Part shown: in pieces, positions 49,807 to 58,487 of the stretch
Layout of the letters: each line of letters starts with the position of its first letter
Numbering within the stretch: position 1 is the stretch's first letter
NCBI RefSeq assembly: GCF_007005445.1
Contig: NZ_CP041387.1
Coordinates: 3,497,001 to 3,561,000, forward strand
Reading direction: 5' to 3'
Length of the DNA: 64,000 bases
Origin: Rhodopseudomonas palustris
GTDB taxonomy: Bacteria; Pseudomonadota; Alphaproteobacteria; Rhizobiales; Xanthobacteraceae
Notes under the pieces: model-generated
The model's database searches: none
Told to the model about the DNA's origin: nothing
The model's input: only the letters and a program-made list of their open reading frames with translations
Translations under genes and position numbers: made by a program

Positions 49807-50039
49807 TCGCGCACTCGGCGCCCCACCAGCTTGCGCAACGCCGATGAGTAGTGCGCGGGGCGCAGCGGCGCCGACGTCGTTGCGGGCTCGATCGTCCCAC
49901 CTCCCGTGAAAGCACCCGGCGGACAGGCTTGACATCGAGCGCCGCACGCTGGACGCTGTCGATAACGAACAAGATCAAGGACCGCGTGGCGCAACAGACG
50001 GGAAAACCCGCGGCCGCACGATCCATCCGGGGGAAACAC

Positions 50040-50561
50040 ATGCTGGGCAGACTGCTCGGTTACGCTTCGGCGTTGCTGGCCTGGATCGGCGGCATCGCGC
50101 TGGTGATGATGATGCTGCACATCGCAGCCGACGTCGTTGCCCGCTACGTCTTCAACGCGCCGCTGCACGGAACGGTTGAGATCGTCTCCTCCTACTATAT
50201 GGTCGCCGTGGTGTTTCTGCCGCTGGCGATGATCGAGCGCGCCAACGGCCACATCGTCGTCGAACTCGCCACTCGGCATCTCCCAGGCTCCGTACAGAAC
50301 GTGCTGATCGGCGTGGTCGCGCTGCTGTCCGCGGCCTATTTCGGTGCCTTCGCCTGGCAGACCGGTGGCGACGCCATCAAGAAGTACGAAATCGGCGAAC
50401 AGGCGCTCGGCACCGTCGCGGTGACGGTTTGGCCGACGCGATTCTTCCTGCCGGTCGGCTGCGGCATGATCGCGCTGGTTCTCGTCTACAAGGCGATCCG
50501 ACTGTTCAGAGGCGAGCGCAAAGTGCTGCAACCTCACGTCGCGCGCGAAGCGATCGAATAA
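50040..50561 (+). CDS. dctQ: TRAP transporter small membrane subunit DctQ
   Basis: A 173-residue protein with four membrane segments (LLAWIGGIALVMMMLHIAAD; IVSSYYMVAVVFLPLAMIER; NVLIGVVALLSAAYFGAFAW; FFLPVGCGMIALVLVYKAIR). The VVARYVFNAPLHGTVEI stretch after helix 1 is typical of DctQ subunits. GGGGGAAAC precedes the ATG. It pairs with DctM in a sodium-driven importer and is the first of three genes, 31 bases ahead of dctM. Confidence 0.9.
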   Translation: MLGRLLGYASALLAWIGGIALVMMMLHIAADVVARYVFNAPLHGTVEIVSSYYMVAVVFLPLAMIERANGHIVVELATRHLPGSVQNVLIGVVALLSAAYFGAFAWQTGGDAIKKYEIGEQALGTVAVTVWPTRFFLPVGCGMIALVLVYKAIRLFRGERKVLQPHVAREAIE

Positions 50562-50592
50562 CAACAAGCCGAGCGCAGGGGAGACGCCGAGG

Positions 50593-51900
50593 ATGGATGA
50601 TCTGACGCTGAGCGGGATCGTGCTCGGCCTGCTGATCGTTGCGCTGCTGATGCGGGTACCGGTAGGCGTCGCTCTCGGCGGACTGTCGTTTGCCGGGATC
50701 TGGGCGATGCTCGGCCCGCGGGTGGCCTGGGGCACCCTGACGTCGATGCCCTACGATTTCATCTCGCACTGGACCCTGAGTTCGGTGCCGATGTTCCTGC
50801 TGATGGGCTACGTCTGCTACCATTCCCAGCTCACCGACGGCCTGTTCCGAATGGCCCGCGCCTGGCTGTCGTGGATGCCGGGCGGCCTCGCGGTGGCGTC
50901 GGTCGGCGCTGCCGCCGGTTTCTCGGCCGTGACCGGCTCGTCGCTCGCCTGCGCGGCCGCGATGGGGCGGATCGCGATCCCGGAAATGCTGCGCAGCAGG
51001 TATCATCCCGGCCTCGCCGCCGGCACGGTGGCGGTCGCCGGCACTATCGGCTCGATGATCCCGCCGAGCATCCTGCTGCTGATCTACGGCATCTACGCCG
51101 AGTTGCCCATCAGCAAGCTGTTCATCGCCGGCATCGGCCCTGGGCTGCTCACCGCCGCGCTCTACGCAGCGATGATCGTGGTCCGCGTCAAGCTGAACCC
51201 GTCGCTGGCGCCGCGGGTCACCGAGAACGTCTCCTGGAGCGACCGCTTCGGTGCGTTCCGCGGCACCTGGCCGGTGCTGGTGCTGATCTTCGGCGTGTTC
51301 GGCGGGCTGTTCGGCGGCGTGTTCACCCCGACCGAAGCCGGCGGCATCGGGGCGCTGCTGGCCTTCATGATCGGCTTCGCCAAGCGAACGCTGACCTGGG
51401 ACAAGGTCAAACTCGCGATCACCGAAACGCTGGTGACCACCGGCTCGATCTTCATCATCGCGATCGGCGCCCTGTTGCTGACACGATTTCTGGCGCTGTC
51501 CGGTTTCACCGATTTCATTTCCAGCGTCGTCATCGACGGCCAGGTCTCGCCGATGATGCTGGTGCTCGGCACCATGGCGGTGCTGCTGTTCCTCGGCTGT
51601 TTTCTCGACCCGATCGGCATCATGCTGCTGACGCTGCCGGTGTTCCTGCCCGCGGTCGAGAAGCTGCACGTCGACCTGATCTGGTACGGCATCCTGCTGA
51701 CCAAGCTGCTGGAGATCGGACTGATCACGCCGCCGGTCGGGCTCAACGTCTTCGTCATCAAGGGCATCGTCGGCGAAACGATTCCGATCGAGACGATCTT
51801 CCGCGGGATTCTCTGGTTTCTGGTCGCCGACCTGATCTGCGTCGCGCTGCTGGTCGCGTTCCCGCAGATCGCCACCTATTTGACCACGCTGATCAACTAG
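50593..51900 (+). CDS. dctM: TRAP transporter large membrane subunit DctM
   Basis: A 435-residue permease with about twelve membrane segments. Family motifs include AAAGFSAVTGSSLACAAAMG, GTVAVAGTIGSMIPPSILLL, FGGVFTPTEAGGIGALLAFM and TPPVGLNVFVIKGIVGE. It forms the transport channel, loaded by DctP. Start MDDLTLSGIVLGLLIVALLM follows a CAGGGGAG ribosome site. Confidence 0.94.
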   Translation: MDDLTLSGIVLGLLIVALLMRVPVGVALGGLSFAGIWAMLGPRVAWGTLTSMPYDFISHWTLSSVPMFLLMGYVCYHSQLTDGLFRMARAWLSWMPGGLAVASVGAAAGFSAVTGSSLACAAAMGRIAIPEMLRSRYHPGLAAGTVAVAGTIGSMIPPSILLLIYGIYAELPISKLFIAGIGPGLLTAALYAAMIVVRVKLNPSLAPRVTENVSWSDRFGAFRGTWPVLVLIFGVFGGLFGGVFTPTEAGGIGALLAFMIGFAKRTLTWDKVKLAITETLVTTGSIFIIAIGALLLTRFLALSGFTDFISSVVIDGQVSPMMLVLGTMAVLLFLGCFLDPIGIMLLTLPVFLPAVEKLHVDLIWYGILLTKLLEIGLITPPVGLNVFVIKGIVGETIPIETIFRGILWFLVADLICVALLVAFPQIATYLTTLIN

Positions 51901-51967
51901 CCGGAGCTGCTCACGGACGTACCGAGGACGGCGAAAAGCCGCACATTGAACCACAGGGAGAAACGAC

Positions 51968-53098
51968 ATGAAGGCAAAATGGATGGCCGCGACCGCATTG
52001 GCGCTCGCGTTCGCACTCGGCGCCTCCGGCAGCGCTTCGGCGGTGACGCTCAAGGCGGTGCACTATCTGTCGCCGAAGCATCCGGTCGGACTCGGCTACG
52101 AGACCTTCGCCGAAGAGGTCAAGAAGAATACCAACGGCGAAGTCACCGTCCGGATCTTCCCGGCCGAATCGCTGCTCGGCGCCAAGGCGATCTCCGACGG
52201 CATCCGCGATCAGGTCGCCGACGTCGGCTTCGCCACCATGAGCTACACGCCGTCGTACTATCCCTATGGCTCAATGCTCAACGACCTGGCGATGGTCGGC
52301 GAGAACGACATGGCGGCCGCGATGGCCATCACCGAGCTGTTCAACCTGCACTGCAAGCCGTGCCTCGCCGAATACACCAAGCAGAACCAGTTGTTCGGCA
52401 GCGGCATGAGCACCGCGCCCTACGTGCTGATCGCCAAGGGCGACATCAATTCGCTGGAGAAGATCAAAGGCAAGAAGCTGCGCGCCGGCGGCGCACTGTG
52501 GGACCGATTCGCCAAATCGGTCGGCGCCACCGGAGTTAACGTGCCGTCCTCGGAGATGTACGAGACGCTGTCGCGCGGCATCATCGACGCCGCGGTCTAT
52601 GCGGTCGGCGGGCTCAAGACCCACGGCCTCGCCGATACCGCCGGCCAGGTGGTGCTGCTCAATCTCGGCTCGTTCCGCTCCGGCAATCTGTATTCGCTCA
52701 ATCTCGACACCTGGTCGAAGATGACCACGCCGCAGCGCGCCGGGATCCTCAAGGCGATCCCGGTGGCGGTGGTCAAGACCGTCAACGAGTATCACGCCGG
52801 CGACAAGGCGGCGCTGGAGCTCGCCAAGGAGAAGAAAGTGCCGGTGGTGCAGCCGGACCCGGCGCTGCTCGCGGCGCGCAAGGACTTCGTCGACAAGGAT
52901 CTGCCCGGCATCGTCGATGCCGCCAAGAAGAAAGGCATCGAGAACGCCCAGGAGTTCGTCGACAAGTACAGGGAACTTCTGGCGAAATACGAGAAGCTGA
53001 TCGCTCCGATCGAGAACGATCCGAAGAAGCTCAGCGACCTGTTCTACGACGAGGTCTACGCCAAGCTCGACCCTGCGACCTTCGGGGTGAAGAAATAG
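51968..53098 (+). CDS. dctP: TRAP transporter solute receptor DctP
   Basis: A 376-residue periplasmic receptor. Signal peptide residues 1-26 (MKAKWMAATALALAFALGAS). The mature part has VTVRIFPAESLLGAKAISDG, IKGKKLRAGGALWDRFAKSV (where the family Arg that grips the ligand carboxylate lies) and PSSEMYETLSRGIIDAAVYA. The ligand is probably an organic acid. The long helical tail is normal for DctP. It closes the dctQMP operon, followed by a strong terminator. Confidence 0.93.
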   Translation: MKAKWMAATALALAFALGASGSASAVTLKAVHYLSPKHPVGLGYETFAEEVKKNTNGEVTVRIFPAESLLGAKAISDGIRDQVADVGFATMSYTPSYYPYGSMLNDLAMVGENDMAAAMAITELFNLHCKPCLAEYTKQNQLFGSGMSTAPYVLIAKGDINSLEKIKGKKLRAGGALWDRFAKSVGATGVNVPSSEMYETLSRGIIDAAVYAVGGLKTHGLADTAGQVVLLNLGSFRSGNLYSLNLDTWSKMTTPQRAGILKAIPVAVVKTVNEYHAGDKAALELAKEKKVPVVQPDPALLAARKDFVDKDLPGIVDAAKKKGIENAQEFVDKYRELLAKYEKLIAPIENDPKKLSDLFYDEVYAKLDPATFGVKK

Positions 53099-53131
53099 CG
53101 CAGCTCTGAATCCTGCTCCCACAGAAAGATC

Positions 53132-53161
53132 GAGGGCGGCCTCGCTGCGAAGGCCGCCCTC
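53132..53161 (+). terminator. Terminator of dctQMP
   Basis: GAGGGCGGCCT, eight-base loop, then AGGCCGCCCTC followed by TGCTTGTT. It lies 33 bases after the dctP stop; the convergent small gene ends at 53194, so it may serve both. Confidence 0.8.
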
Positions 53162-53193
53162 TGCTTGTTAGGCAATGGAGAAAACCAGGTCGC

Positions 53194-53499
53194 CTACCAG
53201 CGGCGTCCGTGCCAGCCGCGATACCCGCGCGGGCCGTAATGGCGGGGACCATAGTAGCGCGGAGGCGGGCCGTAAAAGCGCGGCCCATAGTAGCCGTAAG
53301 CGCCATAGTAGTTCGGCCGCCACCAGCACCGGCCCCATTCGTTACAAACGTAACGCACTTGGTCGACGTTCGCGGACGGGCTGCCGCTCGCCTGCGCGGC
53401 GGCGGGAAGGCCGTTCGGCATCGCCGCGGACGCGACGCCAGGCGCAAGCGCCACGGCACTCAGAGCGGCTGCGGCAGCGACGGCGAGTTTCAGCTTCAT
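53194..53499 (-). CDS. Small exported protein with Tyr/Gly/Arg-rich tail
   Basis: A 101-residue protein I cannot assign. Residues 1-26 are a signal peptide (MKLKLAVAAAAALSAVALAP, cleaved near ASAA). The middle has VDQVRYVCNEWGRCWWRPNY, with two Cys that may form a disulfide, and the tail is made of YYGPR/HYGPR-like repeats. Similar YGP-rich secreted proteins are frequent in Bradyrhizobium-group genomes. CGAAGGAGG precedes ATG 53499. A perfect 24-base palindrome lies 78 bases upstream. Confidence 0.75.
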   Translation of the reverse strand: MKLKLAVAAAAALSAVALAPGVASAAMPNGLPAAAQASGSPSANVDQVRYVCNEWGRCWWRPNYYGAYGYYGPRFYGPPPRYYGPRHYGPRGYRGWHGRRW

Positions 53500-53577
53500 C
53501 GAACAACCTCCTTCGGATCGAGAACCTCAAAAACCGGTTCGATCCTATGAAGTTGCAGGTGAACAGGCGCTGACGAG

Positions 53578-53601
53578 CGAGTTCATCTAGATGAACTCGC
53601 G
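53578..53601. promoter_or_regulatory. Perfect 24-base palindrome
   Basis: GCGAGTTCATCT followed directly by its exact reverse complement AGATGAACTCGC, with CTAG at the centre and no spacer. It lies 51 bases after the MCP stop and 78 bases before the start of the small exported protein gene, both on the minus strand. It could be an operator, or a terminator for the MCP gene; a T tract is missing, which favours a protein-binding site. Confidence 0.6.
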
Positions 53602-53651
53602 TTAATGTGTGCGGCCAAAATCGGTTCGCCGCGGAGCGCAGCCGGATTCGC

Positions 53652-54977
53652 TCAGGCGGCGCGGCGCACCTCGGAACCGTCGCGATGCAACGTGCGCAGG
53701 AAGCCGCGCACCGCATCCCCGAGCGTGCGCGCCTGCTGCGCCAGCGTGCCCGAGGCCGACAGCGTCACCTCGGCATGTTGCTCGGTCTCGCTGATGTTGC
53801 TGCCGACGCCCTGGATATTGCCCGAGATGTCGCGGATGCCGGCGAACGCCTCTTCGATGTTGCGAGCCACCTCACCGGTCGCCGCGGTCTGCGCTTCGAC
53901 CGCAAGCGCCACCTGATGGGTGATGTCGTCGACCTCGCCGATCGAGCGGCCGATGCCGGAGATCGCATCGACCGCGGCACGGGTGGTGTCCTGCACTTCG
54001 GCGATACTGCGCGAGATGTCGCGCGTCGCATTGGCGGTCTGCTCGGCGAGCGACTTCACCTCCTGCGCCACCACCGAGAAGCCGCGGCCGGCGTCGCCGG
54101 CACGGGCCGCCTCGATCGTGGCGTTGAGCGCCAAGAGATTGGTCTGCGAGGCGATCTCTTCGATCAACTGCACAATCGCGCCGATCCGTTCGGTGGCGGT
54201 CGACAGGCTGCCGACCGTGTCGCGGGCGTGATCGGAAGCCGCGACTGCGGCCTGGGCGATTGTCGCCGATCTGTTGACGCTGCTGAGAATCTCGTTGGCC
54301 GACGCGGTCAATTCGGCCGTTGCCGCCGCCACCGTCTCCATGTTGGTCGACGCCTGTTCGCTGGCGGCCGACACCGCCAGGGTGCGGTCGCGCGTCGCGA
54401 TCACGCCGCGGTTGAGGCTGGTAGCGGTCTCGCCCATGTTGCTGGAGGCGGCGCCGACCGCGTCGATCACCGTGCCGATCGCGGTCTCGAATTCGGCGGT
54501 GTTGGCGTTGAATGCCGCCACCCGCGTCTCGATCGCCTGCATCGCTTCGTTGATGGTGCGGCTGGCGATCAGCAGCGATCCGCGCAACCCCTGCGGCAAA
54601 ATGTGGCGGTAATACTTGTCGTCGCGGATCGCCGCCATCGCGGCGCTGGACTCGCGCACGAACGCGTCGCAGCGGTCGATCATGTCGTTGAACCGGCACT
54701 GCAGCTCGAGCAAGCGCCCGCCGTCGCGATATCCGATCAGCCGAGCCTCGAAGTCGCCGTCGGCGATCCGGCCACAAACCTGGTCGATCTGCGTGAGCAT
54801 CCGATTCAGCCGCAGCAGCATCGCGGCAGCGCCGGCGGCGCCGAGCAGCGCGAGGCCGAGGCCGATCTGCTGCAGCAGCGGCACGCCGAGCGCCAGGCCC
54901 GCAACCGCAGCGAACGTCCCGACGACGACGACGCCGAGGCAGATCCCGGCCTTAGAGAGAGAAGACGAGCTGATCAT
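53652..54977 (-). CDS. Methyl-accepting chemotaxis protein without periplasmic sensor domain
   Basis: A 441-residue MCP. Two adjacent membrane segments (residues 10-32 and 38-56) are joined by only a few residues, so there is no periplasmic ligand domain. A HAMP-like region follows ([20 protein letters not shown]), then a long signalling coiled coil with the hairpin tip [20 protein letters not shown] and [20 protein letters not shown]. The gene starts within the end of the PAS gene (26-base overlap), implying that the PAS protein supplies its input. Together they resemble a split Aer energy-taxis receptor. Confidence 0.92.
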   Translation of the reverse strand: MISSSSLSKAGICLGVVVVGTFAAVAGLALGVPLLQQIGLGLALLGAAGAAAMLLRLNRMLTQIDQVCGRIADGDFEARLIGYRDGGRLLELQCRFNDMIDRCDAFVRESSAAMAAIRDDKYYRHILPQGLRGSLLIASRTINEAMQAIETRVAAFNANTAEFETAIGTVIDAVGAASSNMGETATSLNRGVIATRDRTLAVSAASEQASTNMETVAAATAELTASANEILSSVNRSATIAQAAVAASDHARDTVGSLSTATERIGAIVQLIEEIASQTNLLALNATIEAARAGDAGRGFSVVAQEVKSLAEQTANATRDISRSIAEVQDTTRAAVDAISGIGRSIGEVDDITHQVALAVEAQTAATGEVARNIEEAFAGIRDISGNIQGVGSNISETEQHAEVTLSASGTLAQQARTLGDAVRGFLRTLHRDGSEVRRAA

Positions 54978-55533
54978 AGGAAATGTTCTTCGCTTTGACG
55001 AAATCGATCAGATGCCGATAGCCGGCGGCCAGCGCGTCCTTGCCGTTGCGATGGCGAGTCTCCTGCGCCAGCAGCTCGGCATAGACCGGCTCCAGCGCAG
55101 CGACGATCCGGCGCTCCGGCACCCGGCGATTGGAATGATAGCCGATCACCGTTCCGGCGGCGTCGAACGACGGCGTGACGTGCGCAAACACCCAATAGTG
55201 ATCGCCGTGCCTCGTCATGTTCTTGACGTAGGCGAAGATCTCTCGCCGCTCGGCGAGCGTGTCCCACAGCAGCTTGAACACGCAGCGCGGCATATCCGGG
55301 TGACGCACGATCGAGTGCGGCTGTCCGATCAGTTCGGCTTCGCTGTAGCCGCAGATGTCGGTGAATACGCGGTTGGCGTAGGTGATCCGCCCTTTCAGGT
55401 CGGTCTTGGAGACGATGATATCGTCGGCATCGAAGAACACTTCAACGCCAGTGGGCTTGACGGAAGGGATCACGGCGAATTCCGGTTCAGCGGATGGGAA
55501 CGACTCTCGCCGGAGGTGAACGACGATGTCCAA
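54952..55533 (-). CDS. Aer-like PAS domain protein
   Basis: A 193-residue soluble protein. Residues 35-145 are a PAS domain close to that of Aer: [40 protein letters not shown] and [20 protein letters not shown], the region that binds FAD in Aer. The C-terminal 50 residues are helical. The coding end overlaps the MCP start by 26 bases in another frame. It would sense redox state or oxygen and signal to the MCP. A shorter start, such as the Met in MPRCVF, would remove the PAS core and is rejected. Confidence 0.88.
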   Translation of the reverse strand: MDIVVHLRRESFPSAEPEFAVIPSVKPTGVEVFFDADDIIVSKTDLKGRITYANRVFTDICGYSEAELIGQPHSIVRHPDMPRCVFKLLWDTLAERREIFAYVKNMTRHGDHYWVFAHVTPSFDAAGTVIGYHSNRRVPERRIVAALEPVYAELLAQETRHRNGKDALAAGYRHLIDFVKAKNISYDQLVFSL

Positions 55534-55701
55534 GGAAAACTACGGGCGAGGTGTTAAGAGTTAGTTGGTCCAAGTAACGACTACTTCATCCACGATCGGC
55601 GCTCGGCGAACGCGCGCGACCGCGGCCGGCACCGCGCCTCACCTTGCTACCAACTTCGGTTGTAGTGCTTTGCCTGACAGATACGGAAATACTGTCCGGC
55701 A

Positions 55702-55914
55702 TCACCGCTTGTCGTTCTGGCGACGTCCGACCCCTGCGATCAGCAGGAATGCCACCACGAGGCTGGCGAGGTTCAGCGCCGCCACCCGCACCGACTGACC
55801 GGACAGCCCCATCCCGTTGATCGTCGCAACGCTCAACACGGCGGCGATGACAACGGCGGCCACGAACCACCCGATGATCTTTCGCGACAGTTTCGGCATC
55901 GACCAAGTCGGCAT
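55702..55914 (-). CDS. Small membrane protein, two helices
   Basis: A 70-residue frame from ATG 55914 (MPTWSMPKLSRKIIGWFVAA). Two hydrophobic segments (IIGWFVAAVVIAAVLSVATI and VAALNLASLVVAFLLIAGVG) and a basic C-terminus (RRQNDKR) suggest a real small inner-membrane protein. ATG 55899 (MPKLSRK) is an alternative start. I recognise no family, and the gene may be a chance frame. Confidence 0.5.
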   Translation of the reverse strand: MPTWSMPKLSRKIIGWFVAAVVIAAVLSVATINGMGLSGQSVRVAALNLASLVVAFLLIAGVGRRQNDKR

Positions 55915-56119
55915 CTGGGATGCTCCGCTTCGATGCCGGCTCTGCATTTGTCGGAGCGGCTATCGTGCGCAGCCAACGCTTCCGGCGGGTCCGAGTTCCA
56001 CCGGCGCAGCGGCCGCCCTCCCCCGCCTGATCCAACCGATTCTTAACATCTGGTTGCTAGGTCAGGCGGACGCCGCGTCGCGCCCGGTGCGGCCGGTTCG
56101 GGGAAACGCTTTGGCCGCC

Positions 56120-57481
56120 ATGGACTCTCGACCCGCAGCAACGCCCCTGGCGGCGCTGAAGGCGCGCCTCGGCGCGATGTTCGGCGGATCAAACGAGGCC
56201 TCGCTGACCAATCGCCTCGCCGGCACCATCTTCCTGATCCGCGTGGTCAGTGCGGCGCTGGCCTATGGGGCTCAGATCCTGTTGGCGCGCTGGATGGGCG
56301 CGTCGGACTACGGCATCTACGTCTATGTCTGGACCTGGGTGCTGCTGCTCGGCTCGATGCTGGATTTCGGCATCTCCGCCTCGGCGCAGAAGATCATTCC
56401 AGAATATCGCGCGAGCGGCGATCTCGACCGGCTGCGTGGCTTTCTGTCCGGCAGCCGCTGGGGCACGCTGGCGGCCTCCGGCATGGTTTCGCTGCTGCTG
56501 GCCGCGCTGGTGTGGGCACTATCGCCGCTGATCGGCGATGCGACCGTGGTGCCGCTGTATCTCGGCTGCCTGACACTGCCCGCCTTCGTGGTCGCCAACA
56601 CCCAGGACGGCATCGCCCGCTCGCACGACTGGATGCGGCTCGGCCTGATGCCGCAATTCATCATCCGGCAGGCGCTGATCATCGGCTTCACCGCCGGATT
56701 GTTCGCCCTCGGCTTCGACCTCGGCGCGGTCGCCGCAATGGCGGCGAGCTGCGCGGCGGTGTGGATCGCCATGCTGGGACAGATGCTCGCGCTCAACCGC
56801 CGGCTCGCCGGCCATGTCCCCGCCGGCCCGCGCGCCTACGACGTCCGCGGCTGGCTCGCGACTTCGTTGCCGATCCTGCTGGTGGAGAGCTTCTATCTGC
56901 TTTTGTCCTACACCGACGTGCTGGTGCTGCAGCAATTCAGTACGCCGGAAGAGGTCGGCATCTACTACGCGGTGGTGAAGACCCTGGCGCTCGTGTCGTT
57001 CATTCACTACGCGATGTCGGCCACCACCGCGCACCGCTTCACCGAATATAGCGTCGCCGGCGATACCGTGCGGCTGGCCGCCTATGTCCGCCATGCGATT
57101 CAGTGGACGTTCTGGCCGTCGCTGGCGGCGACGCTGGTTCTACTGGCGCTCGGCAAGCCGCTGCTGTGGCTGTTCGGACCGCAGTTCACCGCCGGCTACG
57201 GCATCATGTTCGTCGCCGCGATCGGCCTGATGGTCCGTGCCGCGATCGGCCCGGTCGAGCGGCTGCTCAACATGCTCGGCCACCAGCACGTCTGCGCACT
57301 GGCTTACGCGCTGGCGTTCGCAGTCAATCTGGCGCTGTGCCTGATCCTGGTTCCCCGCTTCGGCGGCTACGGCGCCGCCGCCGCCACCTCCGCGGCGCTG
57401 ACCTTCGAAACCGTGCTGCTGTTCTGGATCGTCCGCAAACGCCTCGGCCTGCACGTGCTGGCGTTCGGGAAGACGGGGTGA
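56120..57481 (+). CDS. Polysaccharide biosynthesis flippase (MOP/Wzx-like)
   Basis: A 453-residue membrane protein with about twelve to fourteen segments. LTNRLAGTIFLIRVVSAALA, then GASDYGIYVYVWTWVLLLGS is the typical start of polysaccharide flippases of the MOP superfamily, and FSTPEEVGIYYAVVKTLALV plus NMLGHQHVCALAYALAFAVN occur later. It probably flips a lipid-linked glycan across the inner membrane. No glycosyltransferase gene adjoins, so the glycan is unknown. A TTG at 56111 is an alternative start. Confidence 0.88.
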   Translation: MDSRPAATPLAALKARLGAMFGGSNEASLTNRLAGTIFLIRVVSAALAYGAQILLARWMGASDYGIYVYVWTWVLLLGSMLDFGISASAQKIIPEYRASGDLDRLRGFLSGSRWGTLAASGMVSLLLAALVWALSPLIGDATVVPLYLGCLTLPAFVVANTQDGIARSHDWMRLGLMPQFIIRQALIIGFTAGLFALGFDLGAVAAMAASCAAVWIAMLGQMLALNRRLAGHVPAGPRAYDVRGWLATSLPILLVESFYLLLSYTDVLVLQQFSTPEEVGIYYAVVKTLALVSFIHYAMSATTAHRFTEYSVAGDTVRLAAYVRHAIQWTFWPSLAATLVLLALGKPLLWLFGPQFTAGYGIMFVAAIGLMVRAAIGPVERLLNMLGHQHVCALAYALAFAVNLALCLILVPRFGGYGAAAATSAALTFETVLLFWIVRKRLGLHVLAFGKTG

Positions 57482-57507
57482 GCGAGACTTATTTCATCAC
57501 ACTCACG

Positions 57508-57595
57508 TCGTCGCCCGGCTTGACCGGGCGACCAAGTATCCCAGAGACGAAATGCTCTGCAATACTGGCTCCTCCGCTTGCGCGGAGGATGACGT
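57508..57595. repeat. Dispersed repeat with two hairpins
   Basis: GTCGCCCGG-CTTGA-CCGGGCGAC (57510-57532) and CCTCCGC-TTGC-GCGGAGG (57571-57588) lie 38 bases apart. The layout matches the TCGCCCGGCTTGACCGGGCGA intergenic repeat type I know from Bradyrhizobium-group genomes. It lies between convergent genes and may also end transcription. Confidence 0.7.
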
Positions 57596-57650
57596 TCGTT
57601 CGTGAGGCGAAGGCGGGGCCCGACCAAATGTGGACGGCCCCCAACCCGCC

Positions 57651-58439
57651 TTACGCCGCAGTCCAGCCGCCGTCCATCGACAGGTTGGCGCCGGTGATCT
57701 GGCTGGCGTCGTCGCCGCAGAGATAGACTGCGAGGGCGGCGACCTGTTCGGGGGTAACGAACTGCTTGGTCGGCTGGGCGGCGAGCAGGACGTCGTTGAT
57801 CACCTGCTCCTTGGTCAGGCCGCGCGCCTTCATGGTGTCGGGGATCTGCTTCTCGACCAGAGGGGTCCAGACGTAGCCGGGCGAGATGCAGTTGCAGGTG
57901 ATCTTGTGGGTGGCGAGCTCCAGCGCCACGGTCTTGGTCAGGCCGGCGATGCCGTGCTTGGCGGCCACATAGGCCGACTTGAACGGCGATGCCACTAGCG
58001 AGTGCGCCGAGGCGGTGTTGATGATGCGGCCCCAACTGCGCTTCTTCATCCCCGGCACCGCGGCGCGGATGCCGTGGAACGCCGACGACAGATTGATGCC
58101 GATGATCGCGTCCCACTTCTCGATCGGGAAATCTTCGACCGGCGAAACGAACTGGATGCCGGCGTTGTTGACCAGAATGTCGACCGAGCCGAAGGTGGTC
58201 TCGCCGAGCTTGATCATCTCGGCGATCTCGGCCGGCTTCAGCATGTCGGCCGGCGAGTACACCGCCTTGACGGCGAACTCGCTCTCGATCGCCTTGCGCT
58301 CCTTCTCGATCGCGTCAGCTTCGCCCATGCCGTTGATCACGACGTTGGCGCCGGCCTTGGCGAAGGCGCGCGCATAGCTGAGCCCGATCCCCGAGGTCGA
58401 GCCGGTCACGACCGCGGTCTTGCCTGTCAGATTCGTCAT
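57651..58439 (-). CDS. bdhA: 3-hydroxybutyrate dehydrogenase
   Basis: A 262-residue short-chain dehydrogenase. NAD-binding motif VTGSTSGIGLSYARAFAKAG, NNAGIQFVSPVEDFP, catalytic Ser in NTASAHSL and YVAAKHG with Tyr and Lys. The IQFVSPVEDFPIEKWDAIIG and NCISPGYVWTPLVEKQIPD stretches are specific to D-3-hydroxybutyrate dehydrogenase, which links PHB-derived hydroxybutyrate to acetoacetate. AGGAGCGG precedes ATGATG; the second ATG has the better spacing. It follows the patatin gene by 48 bases and probably shares its transcript. Confidence 0.93.
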   Translation of the reverse strand: MTNLTGKTAVVTGSTSGIGLSYARAFAKAGANVVINGMGEADAIEKERKAIESEFAVKAVYSPADMLKPAEIAEMIKLGETTFGSVDILVNNAGIQFVSPVEDFPIEKWDAIIGINLSSAFHGIRAAVPGMKKRSWGRIINTASAHSLVASPFKSAYVAAKHGIAGLTKTVALELATHKITCNCISPGYVWTPLVEKQIPDTMKARGLTKEQVINDVLLAAQPTKQFVTPEQVAALAVYLCGDDASQITGANLSMDGGWTAA

Positions 58440-58487
58440 CATCCGCTCCTGTTCGCGAAGTTGAGAAAGCGGCGCAGAACAGGCCGC

